From an uncultured Clostridia bacterium (GTDB lineage Bacteria; Bacillota; Clostridia; Oscillospirales; Acutalibacteraceae): a stretch of 58,945 nucleotides of DNA. Positions 16,109 through 25,500 of this stretch are shown in pieces (position 1 is the first letter of the stretch; each line of letters opens with the position of its first letter). The notes beneath the pieces were generated by a model. That model ran no database searches and was not told where the DNA came from. It worked only from the letters and a program-made list of their open reading frames with translations. A program made the translations under genes and the position numbers. The stretch covers positions 1 through 58,945 of the forward strand of contig CAMNST010000016.1 of NCBI GenBank assembly GCA_946555465.1, written 5' to 3'.

Positions 16109-16824
16109 ATGTAATCAAGTTTTATTATCCCTTGTTCGGTCATATGCATGATGATTGGGAAAACTGCGATTATGGTATCAGCAGTGAACAGTTAACCGAT
16201 TATCAGGAATTGCTTGAAAAGGAAATGAAAGAATATCAGCTTTGTGACGGAGAAGGTATGGAACAGTTCTTCAGTGAAAATGAAGATGTTGAGTCAAAAC
16301 TTAAATCAATTGTCTGGAATTTCGAGGAATTCAATGGAAAACTCTTTGGTGTTACAACGGTAGAATTAACCGGTGACATAGATGCAAAAGGAATTACTGA
16401 CCTTAAAGATTGGATAACAGGACAGAACTCCGACGGTCTGGGTGAAGGCTTTGAACAACAGGATTTTGAGGTTGACGAAGGTAGATTATCAGTATCGTTA
16501 TGGGATTTCAACGAGTATTTTATCTGTACCGAAGAAGAATTTCGGCAGTATCTAAATTCATCTCAAAACAAAACTGTTACGGCAGAAAGAAAAAAGCCCG
16601 ACTGTGAGTTGATCGGTCAGAATGGAAATATCTTTAACCTTATGGGAATTGCATCAAAAACACTACGCAGAAACGGAATGGCAGAGGATGCAACTGAAAT
16701 GTGTACTCGCATAAGAGCATCGGATAGTTATGATGCAGCTCTTTGCATTATAGGCGAGTATGTAAACATTACAGGACCGAATGAAGATATGTGCGAAGAT
16801 AATGATTTTTCTCAATCAATGTGA
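16105..16824 (+). CDS. ICE accessory protein with SQSM tail
   Basis: A 239-residue acidic protein starting at GTG 16105, which overlaps the previous TGA, with AGGAGG 10 nt upstream. The N-terminal two thirds is unrecognised. Residues about 165-225 (DCELIGQNGNIFNLMGIASK, then AEDATEMCTRIRASDSYDAA) form a small helical module also found at the end of other mobile-element proteins. The terminus CEDNDFSQSM is acidic and ends in Ser-Met like other accessory proteins of this element. Function unknown. Confidence 0.7.
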   Translation: MNVIKFYYPLFGHMHDDWENCDYGISSEQLTDYQELLEKEMKEYQLCDGEGMEQFFSENEDVESKLKSIVWNFEEFNGKLFGVTTVELTGDIDAKGITDLKDWITGQNSDGLGEGFEQQDFEVDEGRLSVSLWDFNEYFICTEEEFRQYLNSSQNKTVTAERKKPDCELIGQNGNIFNLMGIASKTLRRNGMAEDATEMCTRIRASDSYDAALCIIGEYVNITGPNEDMCEDNDFSQSM

Positions 16825-16833
16825 GGTGATAGA

Positions 16834-17238
16834 ATGAACGAATTTCAGGATAAATTTAATGATGTATTAGAAATCAGTGATACATTTTCTGATGCAAAAT
16901 ATGTGGGAAGAACGGCATATATTCAGCTTGATAAAGAAATTAAAATTAAAGCAGAATTAATTGCCCTCTCAGCATCAGACAGCTTTGACGGTGTAAAATT
17001 AACTGTATTGAATAATCAGTGTATAGTTGACAGTGTAATTATCCGCTTTGATGATTATTTTTCTCCAAATCAGTCGCTTAAAGAAAATATAATTCCGCAT
17101 ATCTGGGTGCGTAAAGGTACAGCGGAGTGGTATTCTTATCCCGATTATGATGAACATAAAAGTCTTACAAATGCAATTGATGATTATGTTTTCCTTTTTA
17201 GCGGAAAAAATCCTGCAAAAAGGAGATCGTATTTATAA
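16834..17238 (+). CDS. Hypothetical ICE protein
   Basis: A 134-residue soluble protein, predicted mostly beta-strand in the middle (KIKAELIALSASDSFDGVKL). I do not recognise it. Unlike its neighbours it ends with a basic tail (KRRSYL) and lacks the Ser-Met ending. GAGGTGA precedes the ATG and overlaps the preceding stop region. Its last codons overlap the start of the next gene (TAATG), so the genes form one translational unit. Confidence 0.65.
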   Translation: MNEFQDKFNDVLEISDTFSDAKYVGRTAYIQLDKEIKIKAELIALSASDSFDGVKLTVLNNQCIVDSVIIRFDDYFSPNQSLKENIIPHIWVRKGTAEWYSYPDYDEHKSLTNAIDDYVFLFSGKNPAKRRSYL

Positions 17239-17573
17239 TGACAACAGATGAGTTCAATAAACAATTGAATAAGAGAGTCGGAAAATCAAGCATTCTTGAT
17301 ATTGATTCAGTAGGGGATTTTCAGTGTGACGAAACTCATGGCTTCCCGACCTTTTTGAATATTCATTGGAATTCAGGTACAGTATGGCTTTCCCTTAATT
17401 ACAATCTTGTTGATGAAGATTTCGACATTACAGAATATGAACAGGCTTGTGCTGATTGGGGTATTCGCTGTTGTTATTCTATTGAAGAATTCAATTCATT
17501 ATTAGAGTCACTCGGAAAGGAAGCATATGAATATGCTTTGCCGATTGAGGAATCAATGGGACAGTCAATGTGA
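17238..17573 (+). CDS. Hypothetical ICE protein with GQSM tail
   Basis: A 111-residue acidic protein with a THGFPTFLNIHWNSGTVWL strand-rich core and an EEFNSLLESLGKEA helix. No known family. It ends LPIEESMGQSM, matching the shared accessory-protein tail. Its stop and the following bases (TCAATGTGAGCTGA) are nearly identical to the ends of the genes at 12044 and 16105. It is coupled to the preceding gene by a 1-bp overlap. Confidence 0.65.
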   Translation: MTTDEFNKQLNKRVGKSSILDIDSVGDFQCDETHGFPTFLNIHWNSGTVWLSLNYNLVDEDFDITEYEQACADWGIRCCYSIEEFNSLLESLGKEAYEYALPIEESMGQSM

Positions 17574-17610
17574 GCTGACCATAAATAGTTCTACGCAAAG
17601 GAGATATAAA

Positions 17611-17727
17611 ATGACAGCTTTATGGATTGCACTCGGTTTTATAGCCGGAAGTATTTTTGCAACATTTACAATGTGCCTTGCTTTTGCAGCAAAAATGGCT
17701 GACAGAGCAATGGGAATTAATGAATAA
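17611..17727 (+). CDS. Small membrane protein, DUF3789-like
   Basis: A 38-residue protein with one membrane helix (IALGFIAGSIFATFTMCLAF) followed by AAKMADRAMG. This matches the pattern of DUF3789 peptides encoded on clostridial conjugative elements. CAAAGGAG lies 9 nt before the ATG at 17611; in-frame codons upstream lack a start signal and overlap the previous gene. Function unknown. Confidence 0.65.
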   Translation: MTALWIALGFIAGSIFATFTMCLAFAAKMADRAMGINE

Positions 17728-17760
17728 ATCCTTATAACAATATATTAATTTGAAAATAGT

Positions 17761-17808
17761 GCGTGGTTGTTTTGCGTGTTTAACACTCAGAGCAGCCACG
17801 CTTTTTTT
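17761..17808 (+). terminator. Terminator with TTGTTTTGCG motif
   Basis: GCGTGGTTG pairs with CAGCCACGC (17761-17801) and an inner GTGT/ACAC stem lies within the loop; T7 follows. The TTGTTTTGCG stretch inside recurs at 27301 and 34340. Confidence 0.7.
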
Positions 17809-17852
17809 GTTTTGCACGCAAGCATCCCCTGCACACAAGGGGGTGATTATAT

Positions 17853-18746
17853 ATAAATAGCTTTATTTCATGGGTAGGCGGAAAAAAGGCACTTCGTGAC
17901 GAGATTTTACTCCGCTTTCCAATTGAATATACAAAATATGTTGAAGTATTCGGCGGCGCCGGATGGGTATTGTTTCATAAGCCGAAGGGCAAGGATTTTG
18001 AAGTGTTCAATGACTATGACGAACTGCTTGTGAATCTGTACAGATGTGTCCGTGACAGTCCGGATGAACTGAAAAAGGAAATGGAATATATCCTAAATTC
18101 AAGAACAGATTTTCAGTATATGAAAGAACTGATCAGAGGTAAGGCTCCCATGCCAAACACGAAAAGAGCAGCGTATTTTTATGCACTTATCCGTTTCAGT
18201 TACGGTTCGGGTGCGGATGATTATGGTGGTAAACCTCATTCAATGTGGAATGCTTATCCTATGATCGATGCAGCATGCCACAGACTCCAGCGTGTCATTA
18301 TTGAGAATAAACCATATGACAAGCTGATAACACAGTATGACCGCCCCGATACTTTCTTTTATTGTGATCCGCCGTACTACAAATCGGAATTTTATCCCGG
18401 CGGTAATTTCAAAAAAGAGGATCATAAAATACTTGCAGATTTATTGTGCAGTATTAAGGGGAAATTTCTTTTATCATATAACGACTGTGAGGAAATCCGA
18501 GAGTTATTTAACAGACCGGGTATTCTTGTTGAAAGAGTTACCCGATTGTCAAATCTCGGTCTGGTATATGAAAAAGGAAAGGAATATCCCGAATTATTTA
18601 TTTCAAATTATGATACAAGAGAATTTCTCAACTCTTGTGTTCAGATGTCCTTGTTTAAGGAATATACAAATCAGATTATTGGAGAAAGGGAGATTATATA
18701 TGACAGACTCAATGAAATTCATTCCTGTACCCCAGGAGATATATGA
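17853..18746 (+). CDS. dam: D12-class adenine DNA methyltransferase (Dam-like), apparent AUA start
   Basis: A 297-residue N6-adenine methyltransferase. The N-terminal SAM motif FISWVGGKKALRDEI starts at residue 4, VFGGAGWVLFHKP follows, and the catalytic motif is DPPYYKSEFY (about residues 171-180). The SAM motif lies upstream of the first ATG, so translation must begin further left. An in-frame TGA at 17844 leaves only TTA, TAT and ATA codons before the motif. ATA at 17853 is seven nt after GGGGGTG, making it the likely initiator (possibly a former ATG). No restriction partner is present, so it probably serves anti-restriction. It overlaps the next gene by 47 bp. Confidence 0.85.
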   Translation: MNSFISWVGGKKALRDEILLRFPIEYTKYVEVFGGAGWVLFHKPKGKDFEVFNDYDELLVNLYRCVRDSPDELKKEMEYILNSRTDFQYMKELIRGKAPMPNTKRAAYFYALIRFSYGSGADDYGGKPHSMWNAYPMIDAACHRLQRVIIENKPYDKLITQYDRPDTFFYCDPPYYKSEFYPGGNFKKEDHKILADLLCSIKGKFLLSYNDCEEIRELFNRPGILVERVTRLSNLGLVYEKGKEYPELFISNYDTREFLNSCVQMSLFKEYTNQIIGEREIIYDRLNEIHSCTPGDI

Positions 18747-19005
18747 CATACTCGGCTTTACAGACGAGGGTATATTTACAGCAGAAATCAGTGAAGGCAA
18801 ACTTGTGCTGACTCAGGAATCAGGAAGAAAGTGTATACTTCCGCCTGAGGCAGAGATTGATTGTGAAGATTGTTGCTTTTGCTGTAAATGCTGCGGAGAA
18901 TGTATGGCAGAAGAATTTATCAGGCGTGAAAACAATGATAATGAATTTTGCTATGAAATTCAGATTAACGATATGAACTGCGACGGTATAAATACCGTAC
19001 ATTAA
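18700..19005 (+). CDS. Small AbrB-like protein with Cys cluster
   Basis: A 101-residue protein starting at ATG 18700 behind GGAGAAAGGGAG, inside the end of the dam-like gene. The N-terminal 45 residues (MKFIPVPQEIYDILGFTDEG then GKLVLTQESG) look like one swapped-hairpin AbrB/MazE-type domain. Residues 55-70 carry a dense Cys cluster (CEDCCFCCKCCGEC), suggesting metal binding. The tail is acidic. It is followed by a second, clearer AbrB-type gene. It may regulate element genes. Confidence 0.65.
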   Translation: MTDSMKFIPVPQEIYDILGFTDEGIFTAEISEGKLVLTQESGRKCILPPEAEIDCEDCCFCCKCCGECMAEEFIRRENNDNEFCYEIQINDMNCDGINTVH

Positions 19006-19024
19006 TTTAATTCGGAGGTGTAAG

Positions 19025-19333
19025 ATGAAAATTTTAAGAATACTCGGAAAGAAAGGAAGAATTACAATTCCCTTTGAAATCCGAAAAGAAGTAGGTTTTA
19101 AGTACAATGATGTGCTTTCATTTGTTCAGGCAGATAACAACACAGTGGTTATCAGGCGGGAAAGAATATGTGATGAAGGATGTCCGGCTTATAACAAGTA
19201 TAATCCCCATCCAAACGAAAGTATTCCTCTCAAAGAATTTCTTGATGGATTAACTGCAGAAGAACAGAGAAAGGCTCTTGTTCATTTATCGACAAATTGG
19301 GCAATTCAGCAAGGCGGTGCAGTCAATGTCTGA
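19025..19333 (+). CDS. AbrB/SpoVT-type DNA-binding protein
   Basis: A 102-residue protein whose first 50 residues (LGKKGRITIPFEIRKEVGFK, then NNTVVIRRE) form a typical AbrB/SpoVT swapped-hairpin DNA-binding domain. It is followed by a short Cys pair and a helical C-terminal part (LDGLTAEEQRKALVHL) shared with other ICE copies. Such proteins are transition-state or plasmid-type transcription regulators. GGAGGTG lies before the ATG. Its last codons overlap the next gene's start by 8 bp. Confidence 0.8.
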   Translation: MKILRILGKKGRITIPFEIRKEVGFKYNDVLSFVQADNNTVVIRRERICDEGCPAYNKYNPHPNESIPLKEFLDGLTAEEQRKALVHLSTNWAIQQGGAVNV

Positions 19334-20048
19334 ATATGTACCGTTTTATGAATATTCGCTTGATAATGCAAGGCACTGCAATGAGGTTGATCAGTGGCGA
19401 GCGAGCCATAAGGCAAATCTTGACTGTGCAGCAGCTATTAAGAAAGTAATCGGCGCTAACTTCAAGGATAATCATTTCAATTCTGATTGTGCAGATGCAG
19501 TTATTAAAGAATTCGGATTTGACCGTGTTAATTTCATTTTGCAATACAATTTGAAAAAGGCACAGCACGATGAAAGATATTCAGCAGAAAACAGAGAATG
19601 GGGTAAGTGGTTATATGCTCCCAACAGTAATATGCGAACTGAATATCTGATAAATGAACATCCTGTATTGCTTAATGCTTTTACAGATAAGGTCAGAAGT
19701 GAATGGGATAAACTGAATCTTTTTGACGGTTCGCATTGTGATGACAAAACAGGAGTTAATCTTGAGGGAAAGATACTTGTTGTCAATCCCTCCTGTCTTA
19801 AGGATGAATACAAAACGCCTGAGGATCAGCTCTTTATGGCAACAAGCGGATTCGGCTGTTCACCAACAGCAAGCGGCAGAGCGGTTTTCGGATATTTTAT
19901 CAAGGATGAAGAGCGTTATTGCTGGCATAGAGAGAATTTTATCGGAGTATTGAAAGATGAGTGTGTTCCTGATTGGGTAAAAGATAAACTGAATATGTCG
20001 GAAAATACCGCTGAGCCTGTAGAGGACGGCGGTATTTCTATGTCATAG
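19326..20048 (+). CDS. DUF3849-domain ICE protein with SMS tail
   Basis: A 240-residue protein starting at ATG 19326, overlapping the AbrB-type gene. Residues 5-140 match DUF3849 (PFYEYSLDNARHCNEVDQWR, SHKANLDCAAAIKKVI, RYSAENREWGKWL, NEHPVLLNAFTDKVR). The second part (MATSGFGCSPTASGRAVFGY, CWHRENFIGVL) is another conserved mobile-element segment. The C-terminus EPVEDGGISMS has the acidic stretch and Ser-Met ending shared with other accessory proteins. DUF3849 also occurs inside large polyvalent proteins, which fits a role in the recipient; the biochemical function is unknown. Confidence 0.8.
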   Translation: MSEYVPFYEYSLDNARHCNEVDQWRASHKANLDCAAAIKKVIGANFKDNHFNSDCADAVIKEFGFDRVNFILQYNLKKAQHDERYSAENREWGKWLYAPNSNMRTEYLINEHPVLLNAFTDKVRSEWDKLNLFDGSHCDDKTGVNLEGKILVVNPSCLKDEYKTPEDQLFMATSGFGCSPTASGRAVFGYFIKDEERYCWHRENFIGVLKDECVPDWVKDKLNMSENTAEPVEDGGISMS

Positions 20049-20060
20049 GGGGTGTAAGCA

Positions 20061-20636
20061 ATAGATAAAAAATACAATATTATCTATGCCGATCCGCCTT
20101 GGAGATACGACCAAAAGAATGTTCAGGGTGCAGCGGAGAAAATATATCCCACTATGTCACTTGAGGATATCTGCAATTTACCCATTAAAAATATGGCTGA
20201 TAAGGATTCTGTTTTGTTTTTGTGGACTACATTTCCGAAGTTGAAAGAAGGTCTTAAAGTTATTGAAGCGTGGGGATTTGAATACAAAACTATAGCTTTT
20301 TTATGGCTGAAACAGAATAAATCAGGTAAAGGCTGGTTTTACGGTCTTGGATTCTGGACAAGAGGTAATGCAGAAATATGCCTGCTTGCAACAAAAGGTC
20401 ATCCGAAAAGGCAGTCAAAAAGCATTCATCAGTTTATCATCAGTCCATTGCGAAAGCATAGTCAGAAGCCTGATGAAACGCGAGATAAAATAGTTGAACT
20501 CGTGGGCGATTTACCGAGAGTGGAACTGTTTGCAAGGAATAAGACAGACGGCTGGGACACATGGGGCAACGAGGTTGACTGTGATATTGAGATGCAGAGA
20601 TATATTGATGAAAAATCACAGGAGGTGGTTTTATGA
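20061..20636 (+). CDS. MT-A70 family adenine methyltransferase, apparent AUA start
   Basis: A 191-residue N6-adenine methyltransferase of MT-A70 type. The catalytic motif DPPWRYDQ begins at residue 11, followed by VLFLWTT and the C-terminal RNKTDGWDTWGNE signature. The essential DPPW lies before any ATG, GTG or TTG. An in-frame TAA at 20055 leaves only GCA then ATA upstream, and GGGGGTG sits 7 nt before that ATA. Initiation at ATA 20061 is therefore the only sensible reading. As with the Dam- and Dcm-type genes, no nuclease partner is near. It overlaps the next gene (ATGA). Confidence 0.85.
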   Translation: MDKKYNIIYADPPWRYDQKNVQGAAEKIYPTMSLEDICNLPIKNMADKDSVLFLWTTFPKLKEGLKVIEAWGFEYKTIAFLWLKQNKSGKGWFYGLGFWTRGNAEICLLATKGHPKRQSKSIHQFIISPLRKHSQKPDETRDKIVELVGDLPRVELFARNKTDGWDTWGNEVDCDIEMQRYIDEKSQEVVL

Positions 20637-21325
20637 GAATCAAAATATATCAGAGTAAAGGTGACAGTAACAAAAATCAGTTTATGAGTTATGATTTCAC
20701 TATGGCTCACGGCGGTATTGACGAAAGTTTATACAAAAATGTCTTTTATGGTGATGTTGACGGTGACGATTTGGAAGATATATATGCCATTTTTAATATG
20801 GATAGAGTTCCGACACATCAGGGATATAGTTTGTCTGTATCGGATGTAGTTGAAGTAATTGATTCTGAAAATGAAATGCTAAACGGCAGATGCTTTTTCT
20901 GTGATTCCCATGGGTACAAAACTATTGATTTTGATACAAGCAAGTGTGATGAAATGAGCGGACTTAAATGTTTATACATTACACCGAACCATACACCTAT
21001 TGAACTTAATCTTGAAATCAATGAATACAAAGTTTTAAGGGATGCAGTTGAAGGCACTATTGAAATTACACACCCATTTGATGATGATATTGCAATAGTC
21101 GGGAATGATGAGGCTAAGCTCATAAATATGGAAGGTAACCGTAAAGTCGGTTCAAGCATTTATGCAGGACCGATATTAATTGTCGGTGATAACGGCGGAG
21201 AAGATTTTGTCAGTCTTACACAGGAACAGGCTGACAGATATATGAAATATTTTGAAGAGCCTGAACAGATTTCAAATGAGGAAGTGCAGTCTGATACAGG
21301 TTTTATAGTTTATGGATTTAATTAA
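20633..21325 (+). CDS. YodL-like + DUF3846 two-domain ICE protein
   Basis: A 230-residue protein. Residues 1-105 match the YodL-like domain (DDLEDIYAIFNMDRVPTHQG, YSLSVSDVVEV, CFFCDSHGYKTIDF). Residues 113-215 match DUF3846 (YITPNHTPIELNLEINEYKV, GTIEITHPFDDDIAIVGNDE, NGGEDFVSLTQEQADRYMKY). Both are domains recurrent on conjugative elements and in polyvalent proteins. GGAGGTGG precedes the ATG, which overlaps the preceding stop. The end EVQSDTGFIVYGFN does not carry the Ser-Met tail. Molecular function unknown. Confidence 0.85.
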   Translation: MRIKIYQSKGDSNKNQFMSYDFTMAHGGIDESLYKNVFYGDVDGDDLEDIYAIFNMDRVPTHQGYSLSVSDVVEVIDSENEMLNGRCFFCDSHGYKTIDFDTSKCDEMSGLKCLYITPNHTPIELNLEINEYKVLRDAVEGTIEITHPFDDDIAIVGNDEAKLINMEGNRKVGSSIYAGPILIVGDNGGEDFVSLTQEQADRYMKYFEEPEQISNEEVQSDTGFIVYGFN

Positions 21326-21345
21326 AATACAGGAGGAAATATATT

Positions 21346-21717
21346 ATGAAAATATCAGTAAGAGTACATGAGGTGTACGATAATGAAAACAGCAAGGTAA
21401 GAGGAATTGCATCGGCGGCGCTTGCAGGTCAGTTTGCAGTCAACGGAATCAAAATCGTTGAGGGTAAAAAGGGCTTGTTTGTTACTATGCCGTCAAAAAT
21501 GAACGATGAGGGTGATTATGTTGATATGTTTCATCCCATTACAAAAGATTCAAGAACGCAGCTTAATAATGCAGTTTTAAAGGCTTATGAGTTGAAACTC
21601 GAAGAAATTGCAAATGGTGAAGAAGTGTCGGAAGGCAATGAGCAGTCCGAGGATGACGGCGAGGATTTTGAAGAAATTGAAGAAGTCGCGGATGATTTGG
21701 GAATGAATATGTCATAA
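21346..21717 (+). CDS. spoVG: SpoVG-family protein with acidic NMS tail
   Basis: A 123-residue protein whose first 85 residues are SpoVG (ISVRVHEVYDNENSKVRGIA, FAVNGIKIVEGKKGLFVTMP, DMFHPITKDSRTQLNN), a nucleic-acid-binding regulator of septation and cell-wall genes. Beyond the core is a long acidic extension (EDDGEDFEEIEEVADD) ending LGMNMS. Chromosomal SpoVG tails differ, and this ending matches the accessory proteins of this element. That suggests the copy is an element-adapted version, perhaps delivered to the recipient. GGAGGAAA precedes the ATG. Confidence 0.9.
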   Translation: MKISVRVHEVYDNENSKVRGIASAALAGQFAVNGIKIVEGKKGLFVTMPSKMNDEGDYVDMFHPITKDSRTQLNNAVLKAYELKLEEIANGEEVSEGNEQSEDDGEDFEEIEEVADDLGMNMS

Positions 21718-21726
21718 AAGCTGGAC
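21714..21726 (+). repeat. ATAAAAGCTGGAC intergenic motif, copy 1
   Basis: It overlaps the stop of the spoVG-like gene and lies 46 nt before the lipoprotein gene. Near-identical copies lie at 27733 and 28483, each also upstream of an element gene. Confidence 0.55.
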
Positions 21727-21771
21727 AAATTATTTCTTTTCTGATACGGTAGGCTCAGGAGGTACAATATT

Positions 21772-22467
21772 ATGAAAAAGAAAATATTGTTTATTATGTT
21801 ATCTGTATTGATAATTGCCGGTTTGACTGCCTGTTCGGTTGAATCAGAAAGTACAGACGGAACTGCAGAATCTACTGTTTTCAGCACAACTAAGACTGAA
21901 AGTGCAGCAGAAAAGGAAATAACAGAATCTGAAACTACTACGCAGAAAAGTGAGAGTTCAGAAACATCATCTGCAACTACTACAAGACCTGATGAACGAA
22001 AATCAGCAGGTCAGACTACAACCAAAAAAGTAACTGCAACGCAGAATCAAACCACAACTAAAAAGCAGACTGTATCTCAAAGTCAGACAACAACACGGAA
22101 AGTTACCACTACTCAAAAGCAGAATGTTACTCAGAAGCAGACAACCACTAAAAAGGAAACTACTACAGTGACAACTACTGTTAAGACGAATAAACTCTCC
22201 AAAAGTGATGTTGACTGGGTACAGTCACAGGCACATTCATATATAAAGAGTAAAGGCTGTAATGTCGATTCAAGTGTTGGCAGTTTTTCAGGAAGAATAT
22301 CAACAAAAAACTTTACCGACAGAAATTCTTTGTTAGCAGAGGTTAAAGAATGGATTGATTCAGAATATAACGATTGTATTAATTCAGGTTGGAATGCAGT
22401 CGATATGTATTGTAAAACAGAATCAAGGTCTGACGGCAGTTTCTTTATTTATGTAATGTACGGATAA
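21772..22467 (+). CDS. Thr-rich lipoprotein
   Basis: A 231-residue exported protein. The N-terminus KKKILFIMLSVLIIAGLTAC is a lipoprotein signal with lipobox LTAC (Cys21). Residues 22-140 are a low-complexity linker rich in Thr, Lys and Gln (TTTKK, TTTRK repeats), probably spanning the cell wall. Residues about 145-231 form a small folded domain (WVQSQAHSYIKSKGCNVDS, then EVKEWIDSEYNDCI) of unknown function. GGAGGT precedes the ATG. Its position just before the big adhesin suggests a surface role in mating or adhesion. Confidence 0.75.
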   Translation: MKKKILFIMLSVLIIAGLTACSVESESTDGTAESTVFSTTKTESAAEKEITESETTTQKSESSETSSATTTRPDERKSAGQTTTKKVTATQNQTTTKKQTVSQSQTTTRKVTTTQKQNVTQKQTTTKKETTTVTTTVKTNKLSKSDVDWVQSQAHSYIKSKGCNVDSSVGSFSGRISTKNFTDRNSLLAEVKEWIDSEYNDCINSGWNAVDMYCKTESRSDGSFFIYVMYG

Positions 22468-22487
22468 ACAAGCATTAAAATTATTTT

Positions 22488-22513
22488 AGCACCGAATTTT
22501 TCGGTGCTTTTTT
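22488..22513 (+). terminator. Terminator after the lipoprotein gene
   Basis: A 9-bp perfect stem AGCACCGAA/TTCGGTGCT (22488-22508) with T run. Confidence 0.8.
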
Positions 22514-22535
22514 TATATCCAAATAGGAGGAATAT

Positions 22536-25500
22536 ATGACAAATACTAAAAAAAGAAGTAAAAAATTAATGTGCTTATTTCTTTCTTTGATAGTTGCGTT
22601 ATCAGCATTTTTACCATGTGTATCGGCTTTTTCCGCAACTGTTGAAGAATGCAGGCTCAGTATAAGAACAAGCACAAAATATAAGTATATGAACAACTGG
22701 GCATATCCAAATGACAGAAATGGTATTCATCTCGCAACCGTTAAGGATGGAAAGTATAAAGGTGAGGTTGCATATTGTATTGAGTTTGGAAAAAATATGG
22801 GCGATGACGGGCAGAAAGAAACAGCTACAGAAATCGAAGATGTACCTGCCTGGCAGGATATGAACACCACTCAGAAAAAAGGAATAACCTATGCTACAAT
22901 TTACGGCTATCCTAATTTCACATATGGTGTATCCGCTGAAGCTGCTCAGGTTGCAACTCAGTTTGTTGTGTGGGAATATTCTCAGGGATACAGAACATCA
23001 GCAGACGGAAACAATCCTACTGCCGGTCTTGACGGCTCAAATTCAAAGATTAATGATGCAATAAAGAATGCAGGATTTGATGTCCGCAGGCAGTATTATA
23101 TGTCAGGCGTAACAGACTATTCCGATGTTGAAACTGCATATAAAGGAATCCTTAACGGCATCAAGAATCACAGAGTAATACCGAGCTTTAACAAAGATAC
23201 AGTTGAGCTTAGCTGGAACAGTAAGAACGGAAGATTTGAAGCGAGTATCAAAGATACCAACAATGTTTTATCTTTATACGAAATCAGCTCGAATAATTCA
23301 TCTCTTAAATTTTCAAAGTCAGGCAGTACCCTCACAATTTATACCTCTGATGTTCTCAATTCGTCAGCAGAGGTTAAAATGAATAAAACCTGTGCAAAGG
23401 TTGGTGCAGATATAGGTTTTGTTCCGCCAAATCAGAATTATAACCAATCATTAGTCGGCAGACTGACTGATCCTGTGTCGGCATCATTTACTGTTAAAAC
23501 TGCTGTCGGTAATCTTAAAATCAGCAAAACATCAGAAGATGAGATTATTAAAAATATTCCCTTTACTGTTAAAGGTAACGGGAAAACATATAATCTTGTC
23601 ACAGATACAAACGGTAATGCAGAACTGAAGAATATCCCTGTCGGAACTTATCAGATATACGAGGGAGATATTCTCCGCTATGTAAAGCAGGCTGTTAAGA
23701 CAGTCACAGTTACAAACGGAAACACTGCAACTGTTTCATTCAAAAATGAACTCATTAAAGGTAATATCAAAATACAGAAGAATTCTGAAGATAAAATCGT
23801 TAAGGACTTTACTTTCAGCGTTAAGGGCAGTGATGGAAACAGTTATACCGCAACCACAAATGCAGATGGAATTGCAACTGTAACAGATATTCCTGTTTAT
23901 GATAAAAACAATAATAAGATTGTATATACTGTTCAGGAAACAAATATCCCTGTGAGATATGTCACTCCTGACGGACAGACTGTTACTCTTGAGCCAAATA
24001 AAACATCATCACTCACATTTAACAATATTCTCAAAAAATTCAGAGTTACTGTTGTTAAATCTGATATTGAAAAAGGCAATGCACAGGGTGATGCAAAGCT
24101 CAGCGGTGCTAAGTATGGTGTTTTCAAAGGCAATCAGTTAATTGACACTTATACAACTGATGATAATGCATCTTTCACAACTAAGTATTATGTATGTGAC
24201 ACAGATTGGACTATCAGAGAAATTGAATCAAGCGAGGGTTATCTTGTTAATGATGAGGTTTACAAGGTTGGTGCTGATCCTAAGCTCTATACAGTAGAAT
24301 ACAACACTACTGCAAACAATGTTGTTGAAACACCTATTAAAAACAGAATATCATTAATTAAACATTCAGATGACGGCAGTTCAAAGATTGAAACTCCCGA
24401 AGCAAATGCAGAATTCCAAATCTATCTCAAATCATCAGGCAGTTATGACAAGGCTGATTCTGACGAAAGAGATATTATTGTTACCGATAAATTCGGATAT
24501 GGCGAAACAAAACTGCTTCCTTACGGCACATATACTGTGCATCAGACCAAAGGTTTAGAGGGAACAGAATATATTGCAGATTTTGATGTATTCATTGACA
24601 GTGAAGAAAAAGAATACAAATACCTTATTAACGATCCGTATTTCTATTCATTCATAAAGGTTGTTAAGACAGATACCGAAACAGGCAAACAGATTGCTTA
24701 TGCAGGTGCAGGCTTTGAGATTTATAAGCCAAACGGTGAACAAGTTAAAATGACCTACACCTATCCAACCCCAACAACGATTGACACATTCTATACAAAC
24801 AGTGAGGGTTATCTTGTTACGCCTGAAAAGTTAATCTATGGCAAGGGATATAAACTTGTTGAGGTGCAAGCGCCATATGGTTATGTGCTTGATTCAACTC
24901 CAATCAGTTTTGATGTAACACAGGACAACAGTTCAAAAGAAAATGCGTTGACTATTGTTAAGGTTACAAGACCGAATACTGCACAAAAAGGTGTTATTGA
25001 GATTACCAAGACAGGTGAAATATTCAAGTCGGTAGGTGTACTCGGCGGCGGATATATTGATGAAAACGGAAATGATGTTGAATTCCCAATCACATATCAG
25101 CCGATTTATGAAAACGGCAACCTTGCAAATGCAGTATTTGAAATATATGCTGCCGAGGATATTGTTACTCTTGACGGAACAGTCAGAGCAGAAAAAGGTA
25201 AACTTGTTGATACTGTTACAACAGGCAAAAACGGAATTGCAAAATCAAAGCAGCTTTATCTCGGCAAATATACTGTAATTGAGAAAACTGCTCCTGACAC
25301 ATTTGTTAATGCTGACAAGCAGTACGATGTTGAACTGACATATGCAGGGCAGGATGTTAAGGTAACATCAACTGCTCTTTCTGTTTACAATGACAGACAA
25401 AAGGTGTCCATTTCATTGTTAAAGGAATTATCAAAAGATGAGCGTTTCAAACTCGGTATGAATGATGAAATTTTATCCATACAGTTTGGTGTTTATGCTG

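Noticed and set aside
21960-22200. Repeats in the Thr-rich lipoprotein as a possible CRISPR or tandem DNA repeat
   Set aside because: They are irregular and follow the codons of a Thr/Lys/Gln linker; no constant repeat-spacer pattern exists. No CRISPR array was seen anywhere in the window.
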